Below are positions 7,338 to 16,328 of a stretch of DNA of 64,000 nt, one piece after another. Location: contig NZ_CAJFCN010000007.1 in NCBI RefSeq assembly GCF_904063055.1, positions 124,001 through 188,000 of the forward strand, in the 5' to 3' direction. The stretch's first letter is position 1, and each line of letters starts with the position of its first letter. The translations under genes were made by a program, and so were the position numbers. The notes under the pieces are model-generated. The model was not told where the DNA came from. It searched no databases and saw nothing but the letters and a program-made list of their open reading frames with translations. The DNA is from Pseudomonas paracarnis. GTDB taxonomy: Bacteria; Pseudomonadota; Gammaproteobacteria; Pseudomonadales; Pseudomonadaceae.

Positions 7338-8861
7338 TCAGAGCGTTTTGGACATTCGTGCAGCCAGCAGAGCCCAGCCAAACAATGCCAGGCACACAAT
7401 GATCAACGGCCACGAACGCCATTGCAGGTACGGCGTGAGGTTATGCATCGGCACCACCTCTCCATAGAGAATGCCACGTTCGAACTGCGGGATCTGCGCG
7501 GTGATCTGCCCAAACGGATTGATCAGCCCGGTCACGCCGTTGTTGGTGGCGCGGATCATCCAGCGGCCAGCTTCCAGGGCACGCATCTGCGCCATTTGCA
7601 GGTGCTGCAGCGGGCCGATGGAGCGGCCAAACCAGGTGTCGTTGCTGATGGTCAGCAGCAGGTCGCTCTGGGCCGACAGGCCGGCGGCGAATTCGGGGTA
7701 CACCACTTCATAGCAAATGAACGGCGCAATCTGATAACCCTTGGCCTGTAGCATGGCCTGGTCAGAAGGGCCGCGGGCGAAGTCGGACATGGGCAGGTCG
7801 AAAAAGGCGATCAGCCCGCGCAACATGTCCTGCAACGGCACGTACTCGCCAAACGGCACCAGTTTCTGCTTGAGGTAGGTGCCGTCACCTTCACCCACCA
7901 CGGTGATGCCGTTGAAGTAGCGCTTCTGGTGGTGCACTTCCTGGCGAATCGGTACCCCGGTGATCAACGCACTGTCCCGGTCGGCGGCAAACTTGCCCAT
8001 CATGCCCAGGTAGCCCTCGACGGACTCCTTGAGCACCGGCACGGCGGTTTCCGGCCAGACCAGCAGGTCGACGCGCTTGGAGCTCAGGCTCATGTCGCGG
8101 TACAGCGCCAACTGTGCATTGAGCTGGTCGGGGTCCCACTTCATGCTTTGCTCGACGTTGCCCTGAATCGCGGCCACGCTCAGCGGCGCGCCAGACGGCG
8201 ACGTCCAGGCGTGATGCTTGAGCGCCAGGCCAATGGCCCAAGGTGCAACCAGCAATAACAGGCCCGCGCCGATGAAGGCATTGCGCTTGCTGGCCAGCAG
8301 ACGCGGCAGGTTGCACAGCAATGCGGCGGTGAGTGCGAGGGCGAAGGAAATCAGCCACATCCCACCCAATGGCGCGAGGCCGGTCAAAGGCCCATCGAGT
8401 TGACTGTAACCGGAGTACAACCACGGGAAACCGGTAAGGAACCAGCCACGAAAGGCTTCCTGGCCGACCCACAACGCGGCGAACGTCAATGCATCCGCCA
8501 GTGGTGCTTCGTTACGGCGCAACCAGCGTGCCCATAACCAGGCGGGCAGGGCAAAGAACCAGGCGATGGCGGCGGTGAACAGCAGCATCAGGAACCCCGC
8601 CAGCAGCACCGAAGCGCCGCCGAAGTGGTGGATGCTGTAGTAGATCCAACTGGTGCCGGCGCCAAACAGGCCGAAGCCGAAACACCAGCCACGGGCCAGG
8701 GCTTGGCGGGGTGTCAGCTCCCGCAGGCCGATATAGAACAGGCCGACCGCTACCAGCGCCAACGGCCAGATATCGAACGGCGCCAGCGCCAGGGTTGTGA
8801 TGGCGCCGGCCACCACGGCCAGCAAGTTACCGGGCCAGCCGGGTGCGATCATACGGCGCAT
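7338..8861 (-). CDS. lnt: apolipoprotein N-acyltransferase
   Basis: 507 residues: about six N-terminal membrane segments, then a nitrilase-like domain. Lnt adds the third acyl chain to the N-terminal Cys of lipoproteins at the periplasmic face of the inner membrane. The catalytic triad can be seen as Glu in WPETAVP (about residue 270), Lys in LKQKLVPFGEYVP (about 337) and Cys in APFICYEVVYPEF (about 389). A final membrane segment (SWPLIIVCLALFGWALLAA) closes the protein. It follows corC by 8 bases in the miaB-phoH-ybeY-corC-lnt run, an order also found in E. coli. Confidence 0.97.
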   Translation of the reverse strand: MRRMIAPGWPGNLLAVVAGAITTLALAPFDIWPLALVAVGLFYIGLRELTPRQALARGWCFGFGLFGAGTSWIYYSIHHFGGASVLLAGFLMLLFTAAIAWFFALPAWLWARWLRRNEAPLADALTFAALWVGQEAFRGWFLTGFPWLYSGYSQLDGPLTGLAPLGGMWLISFALALTAALLCNLPRLLASKRNAFIGAGLLLLVAPWAIGLALKHHAWTSPSGAPLSVAAIQGNVEQSMKWDPDQLNAQLALYRDMSLSSKRVDLLVWPETAVPVLKESVEGYLGMMGKFAADRDSALITGVPIRQEVHHQKRYFNGITVVGEGDGTYLKQKLVPFGEYVPLQDMLRGLIAFFDLPMSDFARGPSDQAMLQAKGYQIAPFICYEVVYPEFAAGLSAQSDLLLTISNDTWFGRSIGPLQHLQMAQMRALEAGRWMIRATNNGVTGLINPFGQITAQIPQFERGILYGEVVPMHNLTPYLQWRSWPLIIVCLALFGWALLAARMSKTL

Positions 8862-8869
8862 GTCAGTCC

Positions 8870-9709
8870 TTAGCGGGCGATAGGTGTCAAACGGATCAGA
8901 TGGATACGACGGCTATCGGCATTGAGGATGCGGAAGCGATACGCACCGATCTCGGTGGTTTCATTACGCTTGGGCAAATGCCCGAACGCACTCATCACCA
9001 GGCCGCCGACGGTGTCGAACTCATCGTCCGAGAACTCGCTGTCGAAAAACTCGTTGAAGTTCTCGATGGGCGTCAGCGCCTTGATCAGGAAATCACCGCT
9101 GGGCAGCGGCTTGATGTAGCTGTCTTCTTCGACGTCGTGCTCGTCTTCGATGTCGCCGACGATCTGCTCCAGCACGTCTTCGATGGTGACCAGGCCGGCC
9201 ACGCCGCCGTATTCGTCAATCACAATGGCCATGTGATTGTGGTTGGCGCGAAACTCGCGCAGCAGCACATTCAGGCGCTTGGACTCGGGCACGAAGGTGG
9301 CCGGGCGCAGCAGGTCCTTGATGTTGAAGCTGTCGCCGTTCTCCTTGAGGATCAACGGCAGCAAGTCCTTGGCCAGCAGGACGCCCATGACGTCGTCATG
9401 GCTTTCACCGATCACCGGGTAGCGCGAATGCGCCGAGTCGATCACGGCCGGGAGGAATTCCCGTGGGGTCTGGGTCGCCTTGATGCTGATCATCTGCGAG
9501 CGCGGGACCATGATGTCGCGTACTTGCAGGTCAGCCACCTGGATGGCGCCCTCGACGATGGCCAGCGCTTCGCTGTCCAGCAATTTGTTCTGGTGTGCAT
9601 CGCGCAGCAGCTCCAAGAGCTCCTGGCGGTTTTTCGGCTCGTGGGCAAAAGCCTGGGTCAGTTTACCCAGCCATGACTTCTGCCCGTTGCTCGATCGGTC
9701 TTCGCTCAT
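8870..9709 (-). CDS. corC: CorC/YbeX CBS-domain protein
   Basis: 279 residues without membrane segments: two CBS motifs (DIMVPRSQMISI near residue 66; IVIDEYGGVAGLVTIEDVLEQIVG near 137) followed by a CorC_HlyC domain (EIGAYRFRILNADSRRIHLI). The family is linked to Mg2+/Co2+ homeostasis, and E. coli YbeX also to ribosome metabolism. The mechanism is not settled. Located between ybeY (42 bases upstream) and lnt (8 bases downstream), so translation is probably coupled to lnt. Confidence 0.93.
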   Translation of the reverse strand: MSEDRSSNGQKSWLGKLTQAFAHEPKNRQELLELLRDAHQNKLLDSEALAIVEGAIQVADLQVRDIMVPRSQMISIKATQTPREFLPAVIDSAHSRYPVIGESHDDVMGVLLAKDLLPLILKENGDSFNIKDLLRPATFVPESKRLNVLLREFRANHNHMAIVIDEYGGVAGLVTIEDVLEQIVGDIEDEHDVEEDSYIKPLPSGDFLIKALTPIENFNEFFDSEFSDDEFDTVGGLVMSAFGHLPKRNETTEIGAYRFRILNADSRRIHLIRLTPIAR

Positions 9710-9751
9710 AGCGATTACTCTAAATCCTTTGATATGACAGTTGAGTGTTGA

Positions 9752-10210
9752 TCAGTTTTCGTCGTCTGCGTACGGGTCGCGGTGACCCAGCTCTGCAAGC
9801 AACGTTCGTTCCAGCGCTTCCATTTCCTCGGCTTCGTCATCGTCTATATGGTCGTAACCCAAGAGATGCAAGCAGCCGTGGATGACTAGATGGGCCCAAT
9901 GGGCCTCAAGTTCCTTGCCTTGTTCGGCCGCTTCGCGTTCGACCACCGCGACGCAGATCACCAGGTCGCCCAGCAGCGGGATATCTAGCAATTCGTCGGG
10001 CACGTCGGCGGGGAAGGACAGCACGTTGGTCGCGTAGTCTTTCTGGCGCCAGGTGTGGTTCAGCTCACGGCCTTCGGCCTCGTCCACCAGACGAATGGTC
10101 AGTTCCGAGTCGGCGGTGCGCTGGCGCAAGGCCAGTTCACACCATTGGCGGAACTGGGCTTCGCTGGGGGCGGGCGCGTCGGTGGCCAGCTGCAGGTCTA
10201 GCTCAAGCAT
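9752..10210 (-). CDS. ybeY: endoribonuclease YbeY
   Basis: 152 residues from ATG 10210 (MLELDLQLATDAP). The zinc motif HLVIHGCLHLLGYDH (about residue 113) provides the three His ligands of the UPF0054 family. YbeY takes part in 16S rRNA 3'-end maturation and 70S quality control. The open frame runs 63 bases further upstream, inside phoH, but the family N-terminus matches ATG 10210. It overlaps the end of phoH by 8 bases, so the two are likely translationally coupled. Confidence 0.96.
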   Translation of the reverse strand: MLELDLQLATDAPAPSEAQFRQWCELALRQRTADSELTIRLVDEAEGRELNHTWRQKDYATNVLSFPADVPDELLDIPLLGDLVICVAVVEREAAEQGKELEAHWAHLVIHGCLHLLGYDHIDDDEAEEMEALERTLLAELGHRDPYADDEN

Positions 10211-11207
10211 CGTGGCGAGCGTCCTTGGCGGGCGCGTCGTCGCGGTGTTCGAAACGCTCATAGGCCTCGACAATGCGCTGCACCAGCGGGTGGCGTACCA
10301 CGTCCTTGGGCATGAAGTGCGTGAAGCTGATACCCGGCACGTCCTTGAGCACCTCGATCACCTGGCCCAGGCCCGACTTGGTGCCCTTGGGCAGGTCGAC
10401 CTGGGTGATGTCGCCCGTGATCACGGCAGTGGAGCCGAAACCGATACGGGTGAGGAACATTTTCATCTGCTCAACGGTGGTGTTCTGGCTTTCGTCGAGG
10501 ATGATGAAGCTGTTGTTGAGCGTGCGGCCACGCATGTAGGCCAGTGGTGCGATCTCGATCACCTGGCGCTCGATCAGCTTGGCCACGTATTCAAAGCCGA
10601 GCATCTCGTACAGCGCGTCGTAGAGTGGGCGCAGGTACGGGTCGATCTTCTGGGCCAGGTCGCCGGGCAGGAAACCGAGCTTTTCGCCGGCCTCGACCGC
10701 TGGGCGCACCAGCAGGATGCGCCGCACTTGCTCGCGCTCCAGGGCATCGACAGCGCAGGCCACCGCCAGGTAGGTCTTGCCGGTACCGGCCGGGCCGATG
10801 CCGAAGTTGATGTCGTTGCCGAGGATTTCCTTGACGTACTTCTGCTGATTCAAGCCGCGGGGGCGAATCATGCCTTTTTTGGTACGCAAGGCCACGCTGG
10901 CTTCGGCCACCGGGTTATTGGCCAGGTCTTCCACAGCCGATTCCTGCAGGTACAGGTGCACGGTCTCCGGCGACAGCTCGCTACCCTTGGTTTCGCGGTA
11001 GAGGCGGCGCAACAGGTTTTCTGCAGACGTGGTGTGTTGAGGTTCACCAATGAGCTCGAACTGATTGCCGCGGTTGCGGATCTCGATGCTCAGGCGTTGT
11101 TCGATCAGGCGCAGGTGCTCGTCGAACTGTCCGCACAGGTTGGCGAAACGGCGAGCCTCAAACGGCTCGAGGATAAAGCGATGGGGTTCTGCTATGGGTG
11201 CGTTCAA
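10203..11207 (-). CDS. ybeZ: PhoH-like ATPase (YbeZ)
   Basis: 334 residues if started at TTG 11207 (first residues NAPIAEPHRFILEPFEARRF). This matches the start I know from Pseudomonas PhoH proteins; the longer open frame to 11375 would run through a REPIN and is rejected. Walker A is FGIGPAGTGKTYLAVACA (about residue 128) and Walker B is NSFIILDESQNTT (about 229). PhoH-like proteins are ATPases associated with YbeY in rRNA processing. It is encoded with ybeY (8-base overlap), downstream of miaB and separated from it by 230 bases that contain a REPIN, so it may have its own promoter. Confidence 0.93.
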   Translation of the reverse strand: MNAPIAEPHRFILEPFEARRFANLCGQFDEHLRLIEQRLSIEIRNRGNQFELIGEPQHTTSAENLLRRLYRETKGSELSPETVHLYLQESAVEDLANNPVAEASVALRTKKGMIRPRGLNQQKYVKEILGNDINFGIGPAGTGKTYLAVACAVDALEREQVRRILLVRPAVEAGEKLGFLPGDLAQKIDPYLRPLYDALYEMLGFEYVAKLIERQVIEIAPLAYMRGRTLNNSFIILDESQNTTVEQMKMFLTRIGFGSTAVITGDITQVDLPKGTKSGLGQVIEVLKDVPGISFTHFMPKDVVRHPLVQRIVEAYERFEHRDDAPAKDARHDA

Positions 11208-11322
11208 GGTTGCTTTTAGCCGCCCTTTGGCTGATGAGGTGAGAGAGAGAATAACGCCAGGCGCCGGTGTGCGAAAGCACTTAAATAGCTTGGCTCCACT
11301 CTCGATAACCCTGAAGAACCCC

Positions 11323-11411
11323 TGTGGGAGCTGGCTTGCCTGCGATAGCGGTGGGTCAGTTGGCACATAGGGCACTGATACATCGCTATCGCAGGCAAGC
11401 CAGCTCCCACA
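11323..11411. repeat. REPIN (complete copy)
   Basis: Left arm TGTGGGAGCTGGCTTGCC followed by TGCGATAGCGG, about 30 bases of spacer, then CGCTATCGCA and the inverted arm GGCAAGCCAGCTCCCAC. It lies between miaB and phoH. Confidence 0.95.
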
Positions 11412-11437
11412 TTTTGATCTTCATCCGGTCAGCGAGA

Positions 11438-12766
11438 TCAGTTGATCAACGAGCCACGCAACGAGTGTGGCTGCGCCGCATCAATGTGCACATCGGCAAA
11501 CTGGCCGATCAGCGTGGGATTGTCGCAGCGGAAGTTGACGATTCGGTTGTTCTCGGTACGCCCCTGCAATTCACCCGGGTCTTTCTTCGAATAATCGGTG
11601 ACCAGAATGCGCTGGATCGAACCGACCATTTGTCGGCTGATTTCAAAGCCCTGCTGATTGAGGCGATGTTGCAGCGCGTTCAAGCGCTCTTTTTTCAACG
11701 CTTCCGGGGTTTCATCCAGCAGGTCGGCAGCCGGGGTGCCCGGGCGCTGGCTGTAGACGAACGAGTAGGAGAAGTCAAAACCGACGTCCTCGATCAGCTT
11801 CATGGTCTGCTGGAAATCTTTCTCGGTTTCGCCCGGGAAGCCGACGATAAAGTCCGAACTGATGCAGATGCCCGGCACGGCAGCGCGCAGTTTGCGCAAT
11901 TTGGATTTGTATTCCAGCGCGGTGTGGTTGCGCTTCATCGCCGACAGAATGCGGTCCGAACCCGATTGCACCGGCAAGTGCAGGTGTTTGACCAGCTCTG
12001 GCACTTCGGCGTGGGCCTGGATCAGGCTGTCGGAGAACTCCAGCGGGTGGGAGGTGGTGTAGCGGATACGCTCGATGCCATCGACAGCGGCGACCACGCG
12101 GATCAATTCCGCCAGGTCGGCCAGGCGGCCATCATCGGTCTGGCCACGGTAGCCGTTGACGTTCTGGCCCAGCAGGGTCACTTCGCGCACGCCGTTTTCA
12201 GCCAGGTGGATGATTTCCGATAGCACATCGTCAAACGGCCGGCTGACTTCTTCGCCGCGGGTGTAAGGCACCACGCAGAAGGTGCAGTACTTGCTGCAGC
12301 CTTCCATCACCGACACATAGGCGCTCGGCCCATCGATGCGCGGTTCGGGCAGATGATCGAATTTTTCGATTTCGGGGAACGACACGTCAACCTGCGGCAG
12401 CTTGGTGATGCGTGCGGCGTCGATCATCTCGGGCAAGCGGTGCAGGGTTTGCGGGCCGAACACCACATCGACATAGGGCGCGCGGTCGCGGATCGCAGCG
12501 CCTTCCTGGCTGGCCACGCACCCGCCGACGGCGATCACCATGTCCGGGTTGGCCAGTTTCAATTCGCGCCAGCGGCCCAGCTGCGAATACACACGGTCCT
12601 GGGCCCGCTCGCGGATCGAGCAGGTATTGAGCAGGATCACGTCGGCATCTTCGGCGCGGGCAGTGACTTCCAGGGCCTGGTGTTCGCCCAGCAAGTCGAC
12701 CATGCGCGAGCTGTCGTACTCGTTCATCTGGCAACCGTGGGTTTCGATGTAAAGCTTCTTGGCCAT
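11438..12766 (-). CDS. miaB: tRNA-2-methylthio-N6-dimethylallyladenosine synthase
   Basis: 442 residues from ATG 12766 (MAKKLYIETHGCQMN). The N-terminal UPF0004 domain holds the auxiliary cluster Cys residues (HGCQMNEYDS, LNTCSIRE, VGGCVASQ). The radical-SAM motif CSKYCTFCVVPYTRG is near residue 156, and a TRAM domain forms the C-terminus (LQGRTENNRIVNF). MiaB adds the 2-methylthio group to i6A37 of tRNAs reading UNN codons. It is the first gene of the miaB-phoH-ybeY-corC-lnt set. A second ATG 12 bases upstream is possible but less like the family. Confidence 0.97.
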   Translation of the reverse strand: MAKKLYIETHGCQMNEYDSSRMVDLLGEHQALEVTARAEDADVILLNTCSIRERAQDRVYSQLGRWRELKLANPDMVIAVGGCVASQEGAAIRDRAPYVDVVFGPQTLHRLPEMIDAARITKLPQVDVSFPEIEKFDHLPEPRIDGPSAYVSVMEGCSKYCTFCVVPYTRGEEVSRPFDDVLSEIIHLAENGVREVTLLGQNVNGYRGQTDDGRLADLAELIRVVAAVDGIERIRYTTSHPLEFSDSLIQAHAEVPELVKHLHLPVQSGSDRILSAMKRNHTALEYKSKLRKLRAAVPGICISSDFIVGFPGETEKDFQQTMKLIEDVGFDFSYSFVYSQRPGTPAADLLDETPEALKKERLNALQHRLNQQGFEISRQMVGSIQRILVTDYSKKDPGELQGRTENNRIVNFRCDNPTLIGQFADVHIDAAQPHSLRGSLIN

Positions 12767-12896
12767 GGGAATCGTCAACTGGTGGTAAAGAACCGCGCAT
12801 TATAGGGGGCATGCCCATTGGTTCCTAGCGCTGTGCATCGGGTGCCATGCTATAGTTCGCGCCCTCTTTTATATCCCCATGTGTTGTTCGCCCACC

Positions 12897-13223
12897 ATGA
12901 CCAAACGTGAAGCTCCAATCTATAAGGTGATTTTCCTCAACCAGGGCCAGGTGTTCGAAATGTACGCCAAGCAGATCTATCAAAGTGATCTGTGGGGCTT
13001 CCTGGAGGTGGAAGAGTTCGTCTTTGGCGAGCGCACCCAGTTGGTGGTCGATCCGGGCGAAGAAAAGCTCAAGGCCCAGTTCGAAGGGGTAGTGCGCAGC
13101 TTTGTGCCCATGCATTCGATTGTGCGCATCGATGAAGTCGAGCGCTTGGGGACGCCGAAGATCAGTGAAGCTCGGGGCATGAGCAATGTGATGCCGTTTC
13201 CGATGCCGATGCCTGAGAAGTGA
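12897..13223 (+). CDS. DUF1820 family protein
   Basis: 108 residues starting MTKREAPIYKVIFLNQGQVFEMYAKQIYQSD, a soluble protein with the family pattern LWGFLEVEEFVFGERTQLVVDP and a Met/Pro-rich end (MPFPMPMPEK). The function is unknown. It is divergent from miaB and is found there across Pseudomonas. A TATAGT element at about 12851 could be a -10 box, but no convincing -35 box was found. ATG 12897 is chosen over one 18 bases upstream by comparison with the family start. Confidence 0.88.
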   Translation: MTKREAPIYKVIFLNQGQVFEMYAKQIYQSDLWGFLEVEEFVFGERTQLVVDPGEEKLKAQFEGVVRSFVPMHSIVRIDEVERLGTPKISEARGMSNVMPFPMPMPEK

Positions 13224-13320
13224 TCTGCAATTAATTTGTAGGGCGTTTCCGAAACTGCCTCTCAATGGATAGACATTTTGTTTGAAAGATAGCAAATTTT
13301 GTTTATTCAGAGAGGGCATC

Positions 13321-13392
13321 ATGAATCTACCAATAATAAGAAAACCTCGAAGTTTCCCCCGTTCGACTGCGTTTAATCACGCCACTCATTAG
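13321..13392 (+). CDS. possible 23-residue leader ORF
   Basis: ATG 13321 follows a good ribosome binding site (GAGAGGGCATC) and opens a frame of 23 codons, basic in its first half (MNLPIIRKPRSFPRS) and ending in AFNHATH. It ends 54 bases before the GTG start of the flavoprotein gene, in AT-rich intergenic DNA. It could be a leader peptide for the operon or chance. No homologue is known to me. Confidence 0.25.
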   Translation: MNLPIIRKPRSFPRSTAFNHATH

Positions 13393-13446
13393 CGCCAAGT
13401 TCCATCACGCCGTCATTAACGAACTGACCTGTTCGGGAGTAGCCCT

Positions 13447-15501
13447 GTGCGCGATCCTCGCTATGACATTCTGTTTGAACCGGTGCAAATAGGCCCGGTG
13501 CGTACCCGCAATCGCTTTTATCAAGTTCCGCACTGTAATGGCATGGGCCACGTGCACCCCTCGGCGATGGCGCGCATGCGCGCAGTGAAAGCCGAGGGCG
13601 GCTGGGGCGTGGTGTGCACGGAAGAATGCGAAATCAGCCCGCTGAGCGAGTTTTCACCTTATATAGAAGCGCGTCTTTGGGATGAACGCGATATTCCTGC
13701 ACTGGCGCGCATGTGTGAGGGGGTACACCGTCACGGGGCGTTGGCCGGGGTAGAGCTGGCATTCAATGGTTACTCGGCGCCCAACCGCTACAGTCGCGAA
13801 ATTCCCTGGGCGCCTTCCAATACCCCGGTGCGCAGTTACGACCCGGTGCAGGCTCGGGCCATGAGCCATGCCGATATCCGGCAATTGCGCGCCCTGCATC
13901 GAGCCGCCGCATTGCGCGCCCGGGAGGCGGGTTTCGACATCATCTATGTGTACGCCGGCCACGACCTGAGCGTGCCGTTCCATTTCCTCACGCCACGCAA
14001 TAACCGGCGTACCGACGAATACGGCGGTACGCTGAAAAACCGTGTGCGCCTGTTGCGCGAGTTGATTGAAGACACTCGCGACGCAGTCGGTGATCGGTGT
14101 GCCGTAGCGGTCCGCCTGGCGGTGGATGAGCAAATGGCCGACGGCCTCAGCCGCGAGGGCGAAGGTGCCGAAATCTTCTCGATGCTGGCGGACCTGCCGG
14201 ACTTGTGGGACGTCAATGTCGCCGATTGGTCCAATGACAGCGTGACGGCGCGCTTTGCCGGGGAGGGTTACCAGGAGGCCTTCCTGCTGGGGCTCAAGGC
14301 GCTGACCAGCAAGCCCGTGGTGGGCGTCGGCCGCTTCACTTCGCCGGACACCATGGTGTCTTTGGTTCGCCGTGGCGTACTGGACCTGATCGGGGCGGCC
14401 CGCCCTTCGATTGCCGATCCGTTCTTGCCCAAGAAGATTGAAGAGGGGCGCGCCGAGGAAATTCGCGAATGCATCGGCTGCAATGTATGTGTCAGTGGCG
14501 ACCACACCAGCACGCCCCTGCGCTGTACACAGAACCCGACCATGGGCGAGGAGTGGCGGCGTGGCTGGCACCCCGAGTCGGTCAACCGTACGCAGCAACC
14601 CGGCCGGGCGCTGGTGGTCGGCGCCGGGCCATCCGGGCTTGAGTGTGCACGGATCCTAGGTGCGCGAGGGATGGAAGTGGCCCTGGTCGACAGCCTGCGC
14701 ACCCTAGGCGGGCGTGTAGCGTTGGAAGCCCGGCTGCCGGGGCTGGCGAGTTGGGCACGGGTGATTGACTATCGACTGGATGCGTTGAGCCGCATGCCGT
14801 CAGTCGAGATCTATCGGGAAAGCCCCTTGCAGGCCCAGGATGTGCTGGATTTCGCCGCCGAGCATGTGTTCATCGCTACGGGTTCCCATTGGCGGCGGGA
14901 TGGCTTGGGACGCGCCTTGCGCTCCCCCTTAACGGGCCTGGAGAGCCTGCCCGTGCTGACGCCTGATGACCTGATGGCGGGGGTGTTGCCCACTTCGCCG
15001 GTGCTGCTGTTCGATGACGATCACTATTACATGGGCAGCGTGCTGGCCGAACACCTGGTGGCGCGGGGTGTGGAGGTGATATTCGTCACCCCTGCGGCGG
15101 ACGTGGCGGCCTGGACCCATAACACTCTCGAGCAGCACCGCATTCAGCGTCGTCTGATGCAGTTGAATGTCACGATCATACCGTCCCATACGCTGGTCAG
15201 CGTTAAGCCAGAGGGTGTGGTAGCGGGTTGCATCTACACCGAACGTACGCGGTTGATCCCAGCTGCAGCCTTGCTGCTGGTCACTTCCCGGGAGCCTGAG
15301 CAGGCGCTGTATCAGGCCTTGAACAACTCACCCGAACAGTTACAGGCGGCAGGCATCCGAACGCTGACGCTGATCGGCGACTGTGTGGCGCCGGGCACCA
15401 TTGCGGCGGCGGTGTATTCAGGTCATCGCATCGCACGTGAGTTCGATGCGCCCGAAGGCTCGCTGATAGTGCGGCGGGAAATTCCATTTATCGAGGTGTA
15501 G
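13447..15501 (+). CDS. trimethylamine-dehydrogenase-like Fe-S flavoprotein
   Basis: 684 residues, GTG start with GGGAG seven bases before. The layout is that of trimethylamine and dimethylamine dehydrogenases: an Old Yellow Enzyme FMN barrel (1-340), a 4Fe-4S site C342-X2-C-X2-C-X11-C, and an FAD/ADP-binding half beginning ALVVGAGPSGLECARIL (about 390). By alignment from memory, Cys30 of the covalent 6-S-cysteinyl FMN is present (FYQVPHC) and so are Tyr169, His172 and the catalytic Asp (D260). The aromatic residues that cage trimethylamine are not: Tyr60 is Glu (CTEEC), and the Trp positions before and after the cluster differ. It therefore probably oxidises another N-methyl or secondary amine. 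It heads an operon with an amino-acid-type importer and a deacylase. No electron-transfer flavoprotein gene is adjacent. Confidence 0.85.
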   Translation: MRDPRYDILFEPVQIGPVRTRNRFYQVPHCNGMGHVHPSAMARMRAVKAEGGWGVVCTEECEISPLSEFSPYIEARLWDERDIPALARMCEGVHRHGALAGVELAFNGYSAPNRYSREIPWAPSNTPVRSYDPVQARAMSHADIRQLRALHRAAALRAREAGFDIIYVYAGHDLSVPFHFLTPRNNRRTDEYGGTLKNRVRLLRELIEDTRDAVGDRCAVAVRLAVDEQMADGLSREGEGAEIFSMLADLPDLWDVNVADWSNDSVTARFAGEGYQEAFLLGLKALTSKPVVGVGRFTSPDTMVSLVRRGVLDLIGAARPSIADPFLPKKIEEGRAEEIRECIGCNVCVSGDHTSTPLRCTQNPTMGEEWRRGWHPESVNRTQQPGRALVVGAGPSGLECARILGARGMEVALVDSLRTLGGRVALEARLPGLASWARVIDYRLDALSRMPSVEIYRESPLQAQDVLDFAAEHVFIATGSHWRRDGLGRALRSPLTGLESLPVLTPDDLMAGVLPTSPVLLFDDDHYYMGSVLAEHLVARGVEVIFVTPAADVAAWTHNTLEQHRIQRRLMQLNVTIIPSHTLVSVKPEGVVAGCIYTERTRLIPAAALLLVTSREPEQALYQALNNSPEQLQAAGIRTLTLIGDCVAPGTIAAAVYSGHRIAREFDAPEGSLIVRREIPFIEV

Positions 15502-15539
15502 TCAGTCCGACTGTTCAATCAATAACGAGGAATACAATA

Positions 15540-16298
15540 ATGAAAAAAATACTCCTGATGTTATTCACCACACTCCTTATTAATTCATCGTTGTTTGCCA
15601 GCGATTATAAAGTGATCCGTTTCGCTGCCGATCCCAACTATGCGCCCTTTGCTTATAAAGACAGTACGGGCACTTTGACCGGTTTTGAAATAGATATTGG
15701 CAATGCAATTTGTGCACATTTGAATGTTCGCTGCCAATGGGTCGAGAGTGACTTTGACGGCATGATTCCCAGCCTCAACGCCGGCAAGATCGACGCCATC
15801 CTTGCTTCAATGACCATCACTGCCGCTCGGCAAAAGGTCATCGACTTTTCCTCGGAGGTGTTTTCCAGTCCCACCGCCATGGTGATGCGCCCTGGCACTG
15901 AGCTTTCCACAGGCATGGCCGTCGGCTATTTGCAGGGCAGTACTCAAGAAGTGTATGCCCGGCAAGTGCTCGCCGGGCAGGGTATGAAGGTGGTGGCTTA
16001 TGCCGATCAGGAGCAAGTGTACGCGGACCTGCTGACAGGGCGTTTGCAGGCATCGCTGCAGGATGCTCAGCAAGCACAGAGCGGATTTTTACGTTCACCC
16101 CAAGGCGTCGGGTTCGTGCTGGGCCCGTTGATTGACAGCGAGTTGATGCCGTCCAAAAGCGGCATTGGCATCGCCAAGGGCAACCACACGTTGAAAGCGC
16201 TGTTGGATAAGGGGCTGGCTGCCCTGCACGCCGATGGCACCTACGCTCGCCTGCAAGAGCAGTACTTCCCCGGAGTGAACATGTTCAGCGGCCAATAA
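15540..16298 (+). CDS. amino-acid-type ABC transporter, periplasmic binding protein
   Basis: 252 residues with a signal peptide (cleavage likely after A20 in SSLFA/SD). It is a cluster-F SBP_bac_3 protein of the HisJ/ArgT/OccT kind. Residues that hold the alpha-amino and alpha-carboxylate groups of the ligand in HisJ have counterparts: S90 and T92 in ASMTIT, R97 in TAARQKVIDFS and D175 in SLQDAQQAQSGFL. So the ligand is probably an amino acid or a side-chain-modified amino acid. RBS ACGAGGAATACAATA precedes ATG. The first 60 bases are clearly more AT-rich than the neighbours. The gene is followed by two permeases. Confidence 0.92.
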   Translation: MKKILLMLFTTLLINSSLFASDYKVIRFAADPNYAPFAYKDSTGTLTGFEIDIGNAICAHLNVRCQWVESDFDGMIPSLNAGKIDAILASMTITAARQKVIDFSSEVFSSPTAMVMRPGTELSTGMAVGYLQGSTQEVYARQVLAGQGMKVVAYADQEQVYADLLTGRLQASLQDAQQAQSGFLRSPQGVGFVLGPLIDSELMPSKSGIGIAKGNHTLKALLDKGLAALHADGTYARLQEQYFPGVNMFSGQ

Positions 16299-16328
16299 CC
16301 GCCCTCAACGGCCAGCGAGGACACAATC

